Source: Myxococcales bacterium (lineage in GTDB: Bacteria; Myxococcota_A; Polyangia; Polyangiales; Houyiibacteriaceae). Taken from it: a DNA stretch of 64,000 bases. Below the pieces are notes generated by a model. It had not been told where the DNA came from. It was given only the letters and a program-made list of their open reading frames with translations, and searched no databases. The stretch spans positions 1 through 64,000 of the forward strand of contig JAHBWH010000025.1 of assembly GCA_019637115.1 (NCBI GenBank), written 5' to 3'. Positions 9,754 through 17,574 of the stretch are shown here, one piece after another; the stretch's first letter is position 1, and the number at the start of each line of letters is the position of its first letter. The position numbers and the translations under genes are program-made.

Positions 9754-10911
9754 TCAGAAGCTGAGGTCGGCGTCGGGCGCCGCAGGCGCGCCAGCCGAAT
9801 ACTGCGCCTGGTAGTGGTTGACGAGCCGGTCGTACTCCGCGAAGCGCGTCATGTCGGCGGTGAGCTGCGAGAGCCACCAGCTGTGCACGCCCGCGAACTC
9901 GGCCGCGTTCATCTTGAAGATCTGCGCGAGCATCGCGTTCACGTCCTGGCCGGTGTTCGACCACGCCTGGATCGCGCCCTGGATCTCACAGCAACGCTCG
10001 AAGGGCATGGGCTCGGCGCCGCCCGCCGCGCTGCCGTCGTAGCCCGTCGCGGCGTGCGCCTGCGCGGCCGCGCCGAACTGACCGGTGCCCGCGCTCTGGA
10101 ACGCCTGGCCGTAGATCGTGACCAGCGTGTGCGTCGTGTCCTTCGACATCCGATCGTTCCACTCGTTCGAGACACGCTGCCACTTGGCCTGGTCCATTCC
10201 GTGCTGCGCGAGGAGCGCCGCGAACTGGTCCGGCGAGGCGCTGGTCGCCTGCGCCTGGATCTGCGCGTAGGTCTCCATCGTCACGCCCTCGACGGGCGCG
10301 ATCAGCGCAGGGTCTGCCTGCGTCGTCTGCTGCATGTTGGCCCGATGGGCCATCTGGCTCGCCTTCATCGACGCGCTCATGAAGCGCTGGCTCTGGAAGG
10401 TGCCGTCGTCGACGTTCGGCCCGTGCGGGTCGGCGAAGTGCTTCATCACCGTGCCGTAGACCTGATAGTAGTGGCCCGCGTCGCGGTAACCGAAGCCCGT
10501 GAGCTTCTGCTCGGCCTCGAGCGGATCGCCCTGGCAGGCCATCTCGAAGACCTGCTTGTGCATCAGGAAGTTCGCGAGCGTCTCGTCGTCCGGGCCACGC
10601 CCGGCCGGGCCCCACTCGTCGACCCATTGCTCACGAGGGACCTCGAGGTTGTGGTCGTTGCGCCAGATGCGCTCGCCGTCGTCGGGATCTTCGATGAGCG
10701 CCGCGCCGTGGCGCTGAACGATCACCTTGTAATCCGAGCTCGACGAGTCGTCGTCGTCGTCGTCCGAGCTCGACGCGAACGAGGAGGCGCTGGGGGCGTG
10801 ACCGCCGTAGCTCGCCTCGTGCGAGGTCGTCGAGGCCGGCAGCGCCTCATCCTTCTTCATGCCGAAGAGCCCCATGAAGAAGTCGATGATCTTCTGAATC
10901 AAGTCGCCCAC
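9754..10911 (-). CDS. Helical-repeat protein of unknown function (DUF6620-like, tentative)
   Basis: A 385-residue protein. I chose the GTG at 10911 because GGGAGG sits six bases upstream; longer frames add low-complexity residues. The N-terminus is amphipathic (VGDLIQKIIDFFMGLFGMK), then comes a Ser/Asp-rich linker with a run of six Asp. The rest is helical and seems to hold three related modules: a small-residue helix, a conserved Gly/aromatic turn and a Trp-rich helix (QHGMDQAKWQRVSNEWNDRM is the clearest). The central module resembles uncharacterised DUF6620-type proteins, but I cannot confirm that. It is the first gene of a four-gene minus-strand set. Function unknown. Confidence 0.78.
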   Translation of the reverse strand: MGDLIQKIIDFFMGLFGMKKDEALPASTTSHEASYGGHAPSASSFASSSDDDDDDSSSSDYKVIVQRHGAALIEDPDDGERIWRNDHNLEVPREQWVDEWGPAGRGPDDETLANFLMHKQVFEMACQGDPLEAEQKLTGFGYRDAGHYYQVYGTVMKHFADPHGPNVDDGTFQSQRFMSASMKASQMAHRANMQQTTQADPALIAPVEGVTMETYAQIQAQATSASPDQFAALLAQHGMDQAKWQRVSNEWNDRMSKDTTHTLVTIYGQAFQSAGTGQFGAAAQAHAATGYDGSAAGGAEPMPFERCCEIQGAIQAWSNTGQDVNAMLAQIFKMNAAEFAGVHSWWLSQLTADMTRFAEYDRLVNHYQAQYSAGAPAAPDADLSF

Positions 10912-11014
10912 GTGTTCCTCCCGCGAGCTGCCACACGCAGCAGCCCCTCTCTGGACGGGAACCCTGCCAGAAGCGCGCGTGGAGTGAAAGCCCCTCGGTC
11001 CGAGGGGCGAAGCC

Positions 11015-12148
11015 TCAGCGCCCCACGAGCTCGAGCGCGGGTGCGTGCGCGACGCTGACGAATCGATCGCCCGAGCGCAGCCCGACCGCAGCAACGACCC
11101 GCGCGCGACCGTCGATCTGGAGCACTCGCTCGCCCGCCCGCTCGATCGGCTCCTCGCGCGCCTGTCGCCGCACGAGCCCGCTCTCGGCGAGGTCGAGCAC
11201 GATCGCCCGCAACACGAGCTCACCAGCCCCCCCGGCCACCTGCTCGGCGCGGCGGACTCCCTCGGCGGAGACGTGCCATGCGACGAGCGCCTCCCCCGCC
11301 CGGGCCTTCACGGCGACACACTCGTCTCGGTCGACGTCGTCGTCGTCGCCCTCGTCCTCGGCGCTCGGGGGCTTGCCCACGCCGTCCGCCTCCGCCCGCA
11401 GTGAAGCGTCGTCCGGGCTCTCCCGGAGCAGCTTGCGATAGATCGCCTGCGCACGCCGGACGTGACCTTGCTGCGCGAGGATGCGCGCCATCCGCCGCGT
11501 CGGGATCGGCTCGCGCCGAACCAACGCCTCCAGCTCGTCGTCGGCGGCCTCGGACGACGCGGCCTCCGCGGCGACGATCGCAGCGGACTCGATCTCGGAC
11601 GCGGACTCCGTCTCGGAGGCGGCCACGGTCTCGGACGCGGACTCCGTCTCAGAGGCGGCCACGCTCTCGGACGCGGACTCCGTCGCAGAGGCGGCCACGC
11701 TCTCGGACGCCGACTCGGACGCGGACGCGGTCTCGGTCTCGGTCTCGGACGCGGGCTCGAACACGGACACGGTCTCGGACGCGGTCTCGGTCTCCATCTC
11801 GGACGCAGACACCGTCTCGGACGCAGACACCGTCTCGGACGCAGACACCGTCTCGGACGCAGACACCGTCTCGGACGTGACGTCCGCCGCACGCCCCCAA
11901 TCCGGCTTCGGCGGCGGCGACCACGAAGGCGCCGACGAAGGCAGGCTCGTCACGCTCGCGAGCGATCGCGCGATGCCCATCACCTTCGCGAAGGCACGCC
12001 GCGCTCGCCCGACCGGGGAACGATGGTGCTCGCGGACCCGCCGCTCGAGCTCCGGACGCGAGAGCGCCTCGGGACGCGCGATTCCAATCCGCCGCGCCTC
12101 GTCGTCGAGCCGAGCGCGGGTCCAGCGGTCGATGCGGCTTACATCCAT
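11015..12148 (-). CDS. Low-complexity Ser/Glu/Thr/Val repeat protein
   Basis: A 377-residue protein. The N-terminus resembles a short helical nucleic-acid-binding or SAP/Rho-N-like element (LDDEARRIGIARPEALSRPELERRV), but this is tentative. Residues 90-190 are a minisatellite-encoded repeat of SETVSA-type hexapeptides. A TPR-like helix pair follows (RMARILAQQGHVRRAQAIYRKLL). The C-terminal 110 residues look globular (VAVKARAGEALVAWHVS ... VVAAVGLRSGDRFVSV). Its start codon overlaps the end of ribF by 10 bases, so the two are probably translationally coupled. No signal peptide. The repeat length is likely to vary between strains. Confidence 0.72.
   Translation of the reverse strand: MDVSRIDRWTRARLDDEARRIGIARPEALSRPELERRVREHHRSPVGRARRAFAKVMGIARSLASVTSLPSSAPSWSPPPKPDWGRAADVTSETVSASETVSASETVSASETVSASEMETETASETVSVFEPASETETETASASESASESVAASATESASESVAASETESASETVAASETESASEIESAAIVAAEAASSEAADDELEALVRREPIPTRRMARILAQQGHVRRAQAIYRKLLRESPDDASLRAEADGVGKPPSAEDEGDDDDVDRDECVAVKARAGEALVAWHVSAEGVRRAEQVAGGAGELVLRAIVLDLAESGLVRRQAREEPIERAGERVLQIDGRARVVAAVGLRSGDRFVSVAHAPALELVGR
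11580..11878. repeat. In-frame minisatellite encoding SETVSA/SESA units
   Basis: Direct repeats of hexamer- to 18-mer-based units (GGACGCGGACTC / GTCTCGGACGCAGACACC). The last four copies of an 18-base unit at the right end are identical, which indicates recent expansion. It lies wholly within the 11015-12148 gene and keeps frame. A related repeat lies between genes at 55694-55990. Confidence 0.85.
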
Positions 12149-13062
12149 GCGAGCAGCTCCGGGTCGGCTCGAGTGAGGGATTCACGCCCAGCCGCGACGT
12201 CGCGACCGAGCTGCGCCACGAGCGCGTCGATCCCGTCGAAGCGTACCTCGCCTCGGAGGCGCGCGACGAAGGCAACGCGGAGCGCGCGACCGTAGAGGTC
12301 CCCGTCGAAGTCGAGCAAGTGCACCTCCACGCTGCGACCCGCGCCGAAGGTCGGGCGCACGCCGAGGTTGGCCACCCCGAGCAGCTTCTCGTGTCCACCG
12401 ACGTCGCCGTCCGCCACGACGCGGCATGCCACCGCGTAGACGCCGTCGGCGGGCAGGGCCGTCTCGACCTGGAGGTTCGCGGTCGGAAAGCCGATCGTCC
12501 GCCCGCGGCGATCGCCAGGGCTCACGACCCCGTCGACGTCGTGGAAACGTCCGAGGAGCGCCGCGGCGAGCGCGACGTCCCCCTCCGCGAGGGCCGCGCG
12601 GACGCGCGTCGACGAGACGACACCTCCCTCTGCGACGACGGGATCGACCACCGTGACGTCGAAGCCGTGCTCACGACCGAGCGCTCGGAGGGTCGCGAGG
12701 TCTCCAGCCCGCTCGCGACCGAAGCGAAAGTCGGGTCCGACGACGACCTCACGCACCCCGTGGTCGCGGACCAGCACGTCCTGGACGAAGTCGATGGGGG
12801 ACTGCGCGGCGAAGGCCTCGTCGAAGCGGCGCACGTCGACCGTGTCGATCCCGACGCGGCGGAGGAGGTCGCTTCGGCGCGCGACGCTCGTGAGCTGGAG
12901 TGGCGCGTCCTCGGGTCGGAAGTGGGCGGCCGGGTGTGGGTCGAAGAACATCGCCCGCCCCTCGACCCCGCGCGCGCGGGCGCCTTCGCAGACCGCGCGC
13001 ACCAAGGCCCGATGGCCGAGGTGCACGCCGTCGAAGTTCCCGGGGGTCAGGACCGAAGGCAT
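12139..13062 (-). CDS. ribF: Bifunctional riboflavin kinase / FMN adenylyltransferase
   Basis: A 307-residue RibF that makes FMN and FAD from riboflavin and ATP in the cytoplasm. The N-terminal adenylyltransferase half has the nucleotidyltransferase motifs GNFDGVHLGH (residues 7-16), DPHP and VVGPDFRFG, and the late SSTRVR. The C-terminal flavokinase half has RRGRTIGFPTANL, the ligand-binding GVANLGVRPTF and the EVHLLDFDGDLYG segment. Length is normal for the family (about 310). The ATG at 13062 gives the canonical start; the longer frame is spurious. The downstream gene overlaps by 10 bases. It lies below a flavin-unrelated TonB receptor/lipoprotein group, 61 bases away. Confidence 0.96.
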   Translation of the reverse strand: MPSVLTPGNFDGVHLGHRALVRAVCEGARARGVEGRAMFFDPHPAAHFRPEDAPLQLTSVARRSDLLRRVGIDTVDVRRFDEAFAAQSPIDFVQDVLVRDHGVREVVVGPDFRFGRERAGDLATLRALGREHGFDVTVVDPVVAEGGVVSSTRVRAALAEGDVALAAALLGRFHDVDGVVSPGDRRGRTIGFPTANLQVETALPADGVYAVACRVVADGDVGGHEKLLGVANLGVRPTFGAGRSVEVHLLDFDGDLYGRALRVAFVARLRGEVRFDGIDALVAQLGRDVAAGRESLTRADPELLAWM

Positions 13063-13123
13063 TCGACGTGCTCGATATCCCGAGCGCGCGCTGGGGTCAA
13101 AAACCTTCGGCGCGTGGCGGCGC

Positions 13124-14908
13124 TCACTCCGGCTGGCAGCAGAAGAGCGGCATCTCGAAGGGGACGCAGTTCGGCACGCCGTCCACGACCTCGGTCGGGG
13201 AGAGGCGCAGCTGCAGGCCCCCCGGATCCCCGGGATCCACGGGGCCCGCGCCGCAGAGCGGCAACCCGCAGAGGTGTCGGATGGGCGCGCAGCAGAGGTC
13301 GCGGACCTCATCGGCGTCCTCCCCGAAGTTCCGGAAGTCCGTGTAGTCGACCGCGCGGTTGCCCTCGGCCGACGGCGCCGTCGCGCACCCATCGCGGCCA
13401 CCCTGCCGACCGGTCGGGCCCTCGGGGTTCGGATCGTGGACGATGAAGAGCGCCGCGTTGCCCTGCTCGGTCACGGGGTTGTCGACCTGGGCGGGATCGC
13501 CGAGCGGGTTTGGCAGCGTCCACGCCTGGCTCGAGAACTGCCCCTCCCGAATGTTGAAGCCGCTCTCCGAACGAGTGTCGGAGCAACGCCCCATGATGCA
13601 CGCCACGCCCATCCCGCCGCATTCCGCGGCCATCTCGCAAGGCTCGCCCCCGATCGGGCGGCCACCAGCCAGGCCGTGGAGCACGTTCACCGCGTAGTAG
13701 CCCGTCGGGATCTCGGAGCATTCCGCCGTCACCTCGCCGCCCGCTTCGAGCGTCTCGGCCGGGTTTCCGGGCGGAATGAGCGGGAAGCGGCAGCGCAGGT
13801 CGAGCGCCGTCTGCAGGACACCGACCGAGGGGACGGCGATGTCGATCGACGGGTAGAAGACGTCCCTGCTGAGGATCTGCGTCGGGCGCACGGTGGGGAT
13901 GAGGATCACCGCCGGGATCCCCGCCGCCAGCTCCTGTGGCGACCGGACACGCTGCATGATCGTCGCCGGGAAGAACCACGGAATCATCGCCGAGCGCCCC
14001 AGGATGGGGTGCAGGTCCTGCACGCCGTCGCCGTTTGCGTCGACCGGCCGCACGTACCAAGCGTAGGCCGACGCGTTCGCCGGATCGAACGAGAGCAAGC
14101 CCTCGGACATCGCGCCGAGGAGGGCGGCCGTCTGCGCGTTCTCGACGTTCCGGTCGTACATCACGAGCCGCGTGCGCGTCGCTCCCCAGAGCATCTCCTC
14201 ACGCATCACGGCGTCCGGCGTCGTCGGCAGGAGCTGCTCGCTCGAGAGCGGCAACGTCTCCATGCGGAAGATCGGCCGCTCGGTGTTCACCACCGCGCCG
14301 AGCGACACCGAGACGCCGGTCACGACCTGGCCGTTCGGGTTCTGCCGCGCGGTGCCGAAGCGGATGCGGCGGAAGCCGAGCGAGGGGTCCGAGGGATTGA
14401 CGAGCGCGCCGCCCGCGATGTCCCCGGCGGTGGGGAGGTTCGAGACCGAGAAGAACGGGTTGAAGTCCTCGTCGTAGTCGAAGAAGCCGCGGATCTGGTA
14501 GTCGCGACCGAGCGGGATCTCGGGCCATTGGAACTCCGCCGACCGAATGAGCGGCGTGCGGCGCTGCGCGGCGGTCGGCATCTGCGGCATGCAGTCGTCG
14601 AGGCTCGGGAAGAACGCGCTGGCCGGCATCACGAGGAGGTTCTCGGCCGTCGAGGCGCTGCCCGTCGGCGGCGGCGGGTTGTCGAAGACGAAGAGCGTCA
14701 AGACGACGCGCCCGCGGATGCGCACGGCCCGCTCGCCCTCCCACTCGCACTCCGGGCGGGGGCCCGCGTAGAGCACCGCGCCTTCGATGACGCCGGTCGG
14801 GTCCGGCGCGGTGCCCCCCTCGCTTCGGAAGTCGTCGACCGGAGGATCGCCGCAAGCCTGTGCGCCCATCACGACCAGGAGAGAGAGGAGGCGAGTGTGG
14901 TGTCGCAT
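13124..14908 (-). CDS. Large exported lipoprotein, unknown function
   Basis: A 594-residue protein with AGGATCTC before the ATG. The signal peptide ends at a weak lipobox (MGAQAC-GD), so lipidation is probable but not certain. The N-terminal part of the mature protein has an EGAVLYAGPRPECEWEGE opening and a domain with FFDYDEDFNPFFSVS, resembling carbohydrate-binding or carboxypeptidase-regulatory-like beta modules. The remainder is Pro-, Gly- and Cys-rich, with paired Cys late in the protein (CMGRC-like, CCAPIRHLCGLPLCG), and it ends FCCQPE. It lies 16 bases downstream of a TonB-dependent receptor, so it may be the surface lipoprotein partner of one or both receptors, as SusD-like lipoproteins are for SusC. 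It does not look like SusD itself. Confidence 0.85.
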   Translation of the reverse strand: MRHHTRLLSLLVVMGAQACGDPPVDDFRSEGGTAPDPTGVIEGAVLYAGPRPECEWEGERAVRIRGRVVLTLFVFDNPPPPTGSASTAENLLVMPASAFFPSLDDCMPQMPTAAQRRTPLIRSAEFQWPEIPLGRDYQIRGFFDYDEDFNPFFSVSNLPTAGDIAGGALVNPSDPSLGFRRIRFGTARQNPNGQVVTGVSVSLGAVVNTERPIFRMETLPLSSEQLLPTTPDAVMREEMLWGATRTRLVMYDRNVENAQTAALLGAMSEGLLSFDPANASAYAWYVRPVDANGDGVQDLHPILGRSAMIPWFFPATIMQRVRSPQELAAGIPAVILIPTVRPTQILSRDVFYPSIDIAVPSVGVLQTALDLRCRFPLIPPGNPAETLEAGGEVTAECSEIPTGYYAVNVLHGLAGGRPIGGEPCEMAAECGGMGVACIMGRCSDTRSESGFNIREGQFSSQAWTLPNPLGDPAQVDNPVTEQGNAALFIVHDPNPEGPTGRQGGRDGCATAPSAEGNRAVDYTDFRNFGEDADEVRDLCCAPIRHLCGLPLCGAGPVDPGDPGGLQLRLSPTEVVDGVPNCVPFEMPLFCCQPE

Positions 14909-14924
14909 GAGATCCTCGGTGGCT

Positions 14925-17552
14925 TCAGAAAGTATAGGACACGGAGCCCAGCACCCGCGTCTCGAGACGTTGGCCGAAGGGGTGCTGGCGGATTCGGTTG
15001 TTCGTGATGTTGAAAGCGGACACGCCGAGCTCGAGCGCGTCGTTCAGCAGGCGATAGCCGACGCGCGCGTTGAGCAGGTAGTAGCCGCTCACGGGGAGCT
15101 CGACGAAGATGACGCCGCGCTCGGCGTCCACGTCCTGCTCGAGCCAGATCTGGCGGCTCACCCAGTGGAAGTCCGCCGAGAGGTCGAGCCCGAAGGACGT
15201 CCGGTACTGGGCCCCGAAGTTGATCTTGTGGCGGCTCGTGCGGTCCTCGGTCTCTTGGAGTTGGCTCTCCGAGACGAAGATGCGGTTGTAGGCGTAGTTC
15301 GCGTACACATCGAGGCCGCGTACGGGGTAGATGCGGGTCTCGAGCTCGCCGCCGACCACGTCGTAGACCGTGGGGTCGTTCTGGAAGCCGATCGTGCCGA
15401 GCGTGAAGCGCCCCGTACCCTCGTCGAAGCCTGCGGGGAAGCGCCCCTGCTCGCGGAGCGAGAGCGGACGGACCTGCCCGATGAGCACGAGGTCGGTGAC
15501 CCGGTTGTAGTAGGCGGAGATGCCGAAATCGAAGAGGTCGCTGTCGGCGTTTCGGTAACCGAGCTCGGCCGAGACGATGCGCTCCGGCGTCAGCCGGGGG
15601 CTGCCGAGCAGGTCGGCGGCGGGCTCGGAGCCGAGGCTCACGACCTGCGCACCAGCGACGGGGGTTGAGAGCGGGAGCTGGAGGTAGCTCTCGAGGAAGG
15701 TCTGCGTGCGGAAGGCGGTGCCGACGCTCGCTCGGATCGCAGAGCCCGCCGTGGGCCGGACGACGATCGCGCCGCGGGGCGAGAAGACCGGCGACGAGAG
15801 CAGCGGGTGGAAGTCGATCCGGCCGCTCGCGACGAGGATGAGCCGGTCGAGGATCGTCATCGTGTCTTGGAAGAACACGTTGAAGTGGTTCTCGAACTGC
15901 TCGTCCGAGAGGTAGGTCCACTCGATCTGCTTGCGGCGATAGCCCGCGCCGATGTGGAGGTTGTGGTCGACGAGGAAGTGGAACTCGCGCGCGAACTCCG
16001 CCTCGACGTCGTAGGTATTCCACGTGAAGCGGCTGAAGACGGGGTCGCCACCCACCGGCGCCGCTGGCACGCCCGTGAACACGCCGATTCGGTTCCAGAA
16101 CGCCCGGATGGAGCCCCAGCTCGTGTTGAGCCCGCCGATGATGTGCGTCGCGGGACCCTGGGCGAAGACCTCGCGCAGCCGGCTCGTGCCCTGGAAGCGC
16201 TGCCGGTTCTGGTTGAGGCCAGCCTGGAAGGTGAGCTCCGCCGCAGGGGCGAGCCGGTAGCTCGCGCCCGTGTTGACGTGCACGGTCTCGTACCCGAGGT
16301 TCTCCTGATCCCAGACGAGGTCCTGGTCGACGCGGTCGCGCGTCACCTCGCGGGAGAAGCTGTTCTGTCGCTTGTACCCGCCGGCCGTGCGGTAGGCGAA
16401 GCGGCCCACGCGGCCCGAGGTCGACGTGTGCGTGTGGACCCGGCCGGCGTTGCCACCCGCGAGCGTCACGTTGGAGCGCTCGCCCTGCGCGCCGGGGGTC
16501 CGTGTGATGATGTTGACGATGCCGCTGAAGGCGTCGGCGCCGTAGAGCGCCGAGGCGGGGCCGCGGATGACCTCGATGCGCTCGATGTCTTGGACGCTGA
16601 AGGGGAGGATCTCCCAGAACGTCGCGCCGAGCGGATCGACGTAGACCGAGCGGCCGTCGACGAGGACGAGCGTACGCGGCGAGAGGCGCTGGTTGAAGCC
16701 GCGGAAGCTGACGGAGGTGTCCGCCGGCGTCATCGTCATCACGTCGGCGCCCGGGACGCGGCGCAGGAGCTCGCCGATGTTGGTGGTGCCCGAGAGGCGG
16801 ATGTCCTGCCGCGTGATGATGTAGGTCGCGTTCGGCGCGTCGAGCGGCGACTGGGCGAAGCGCGAGGCCGACACCACGCGCTCGCCGTAGATGTCTTCGT
16901 CTCCGCCGGTTCGAGAGCCCAGGGCGAGCGCGGGCTCCTCGCCCGACGGCGTCGTGCCGCCGGCCGCCCCCTCCCCAGTCGAGGGTCGTGACGCGCCGCG
17001 GAGCTGCGCGGCGAGCGCGCGCAACCGCATCGCCCGGTCGCGCAGGGAGTCGCTCTGGGTGGCCTCCGCAAGCGCGGCGATCTGCGTCGCCGACTCCTCG
17101 AGCGCCGTGATCTCGTCCGCCGTCGCGGAGAAGCCCTCGGGCTCCGCGGCGTCCTCGTCGGGGACCACCTCCGCGGCCTGCGGCGTCGCGCCGCCGCGCC
17201 GCGCCGCGATGCGCGCCTGCAGCGCGCTGAGGAAGGTCTGCACCTCGGCGCGGTCGGGCGGATCGCTCTCGACGTAGCGCTCGAAGTACTCGATCGCGTC
17301 CTCGTACCGCCCCGCCTCGGCGTACGCGCGGCCGATGTTGTAGAGGACGTTCGGGTGGGGGAGCGTCTCGTAGGCCAGCTCGAGCTCCGCGATGCCCTCC
17401 TCGAGCTGCCCCGCCGCCACGAGGTCCATGCCCCGCCTGAAGTGCCGGCGGGCCTCCGTCCGGACGTCGCCGAGCGCAGGCGTCGCGGCCAGCATCACGA
17501 GCATGGCCGCGGTGGCGGCCGACGTGCTGCGTCCGGGTCGGAGGGTCGTCAT
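14925..17552 (-). CDS. TonB-dependent outer-membrane receptor with N-terminal TPR (copy 1)
   Basis: An 875-residue outer-membrane receptor. A Sec signal peptide (residues 1-28, cleavage near ALG-D) is followed by about 110 residues of TPR-like helices (FRRGMDLVAAGQLEEG, YNIGRAYAEAGRYEDA) and a helical linker. A candidate TonB box lies near ERVVSAS. The plug domain then has RQDIRLSGTTNIGELLRRVPG, FRGFNQR, LVDGRSVY, IERIEVIRGPASALYGADAF and IVNIITR. The C-terminal barrel ends with the expected aromatic residue (GSVSYTF). Soluble TPRs ahead of a plug are unusual: they would sit in the periplasm and could bind a partner protein. It is a close paralogue of the next receptor upstream, 22 bases away. 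The substrate is not predictable. Confidence 0.92.
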   Translation of the reverse strand: MTTLRPGRSTSAATAAMLVMLAATPALGDVRTEARRHFRRGMDLVAAGQLEEGIAELELAYETLPHPNVLYNIGRAYAEAGRYEDAIEYFERYVESDPPDRAEVQTFLSALQARIAARRGGATPQAAEVVPDEDAAEPEGFSATADEITALEESATQIAALAEATQSDSLRDRAMRLRALAAQLRGASRPSTGEGAAGGTTPSGEEPALALGSRTGGDEDIYGERVVSASRFAQSPLDAPNATYIITRQDIRLSGTTNIGELLRRVPGADVMTMTPADTSVSFRGFNQRLSPRTLVLVDGRSVYVDPLGATFWEILPFSVQDIERIEVIRGPASALYGADAFSGIVNIITRTPGAQGERSNVTLAGGNAGRVHTHTSTSGRVGRFAYRTAGGYKRQNSFSREVTRDRVDQDLVWDQENLGYETVHVNTGASYRLAPAAELTFQAGLNQNRQRFQGTSRLREVFAQGPATHIIGGLNTSWGSIRAFWNRIGVFTGVPAAPVGGDPVFSRFTWNTYDVEAEFAREFHFLVDHNLHIGAGYRRKQIEWTYLSDEQFENHFNVFFQDTMTILDRLILVASGRIDFHPLLSSPVFSPRGAIVVRPTAGSAIRASVGTAFRTQTFLESYLQLPLSTPVAGAQVVSLGSEPAADLLGSPRLTPERIVSAELGYRNADSDLFDFGISAYYNRVTDLVLIGQVRPLSLREQGRFPAGFDEGTGRFTLGTIGFQNDPTVYDVVGGELETRIYPVRGLDVYANYAYNRIFVSESQLQETEDRTSRHKINFGAQYRTSFGLDLSADFHWVSRQIWLEQDVDAERGVIFVELPVSGYYLLNARVGYRLLNDALELGVSAFNITNNRIRQHPFGQRLETRVLGSVSYTF

Positions 17553-17574
17553 GGGCGCTTTTGCTCTCGTCGGG

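Noticed and set aside
12653-15007. Plus-strand frame of 784 residues
   Set aside because: It is the antisense shadow of ribF and the large lipoprotein; residues are Arg/Val/Glu-rich with no family pattern.
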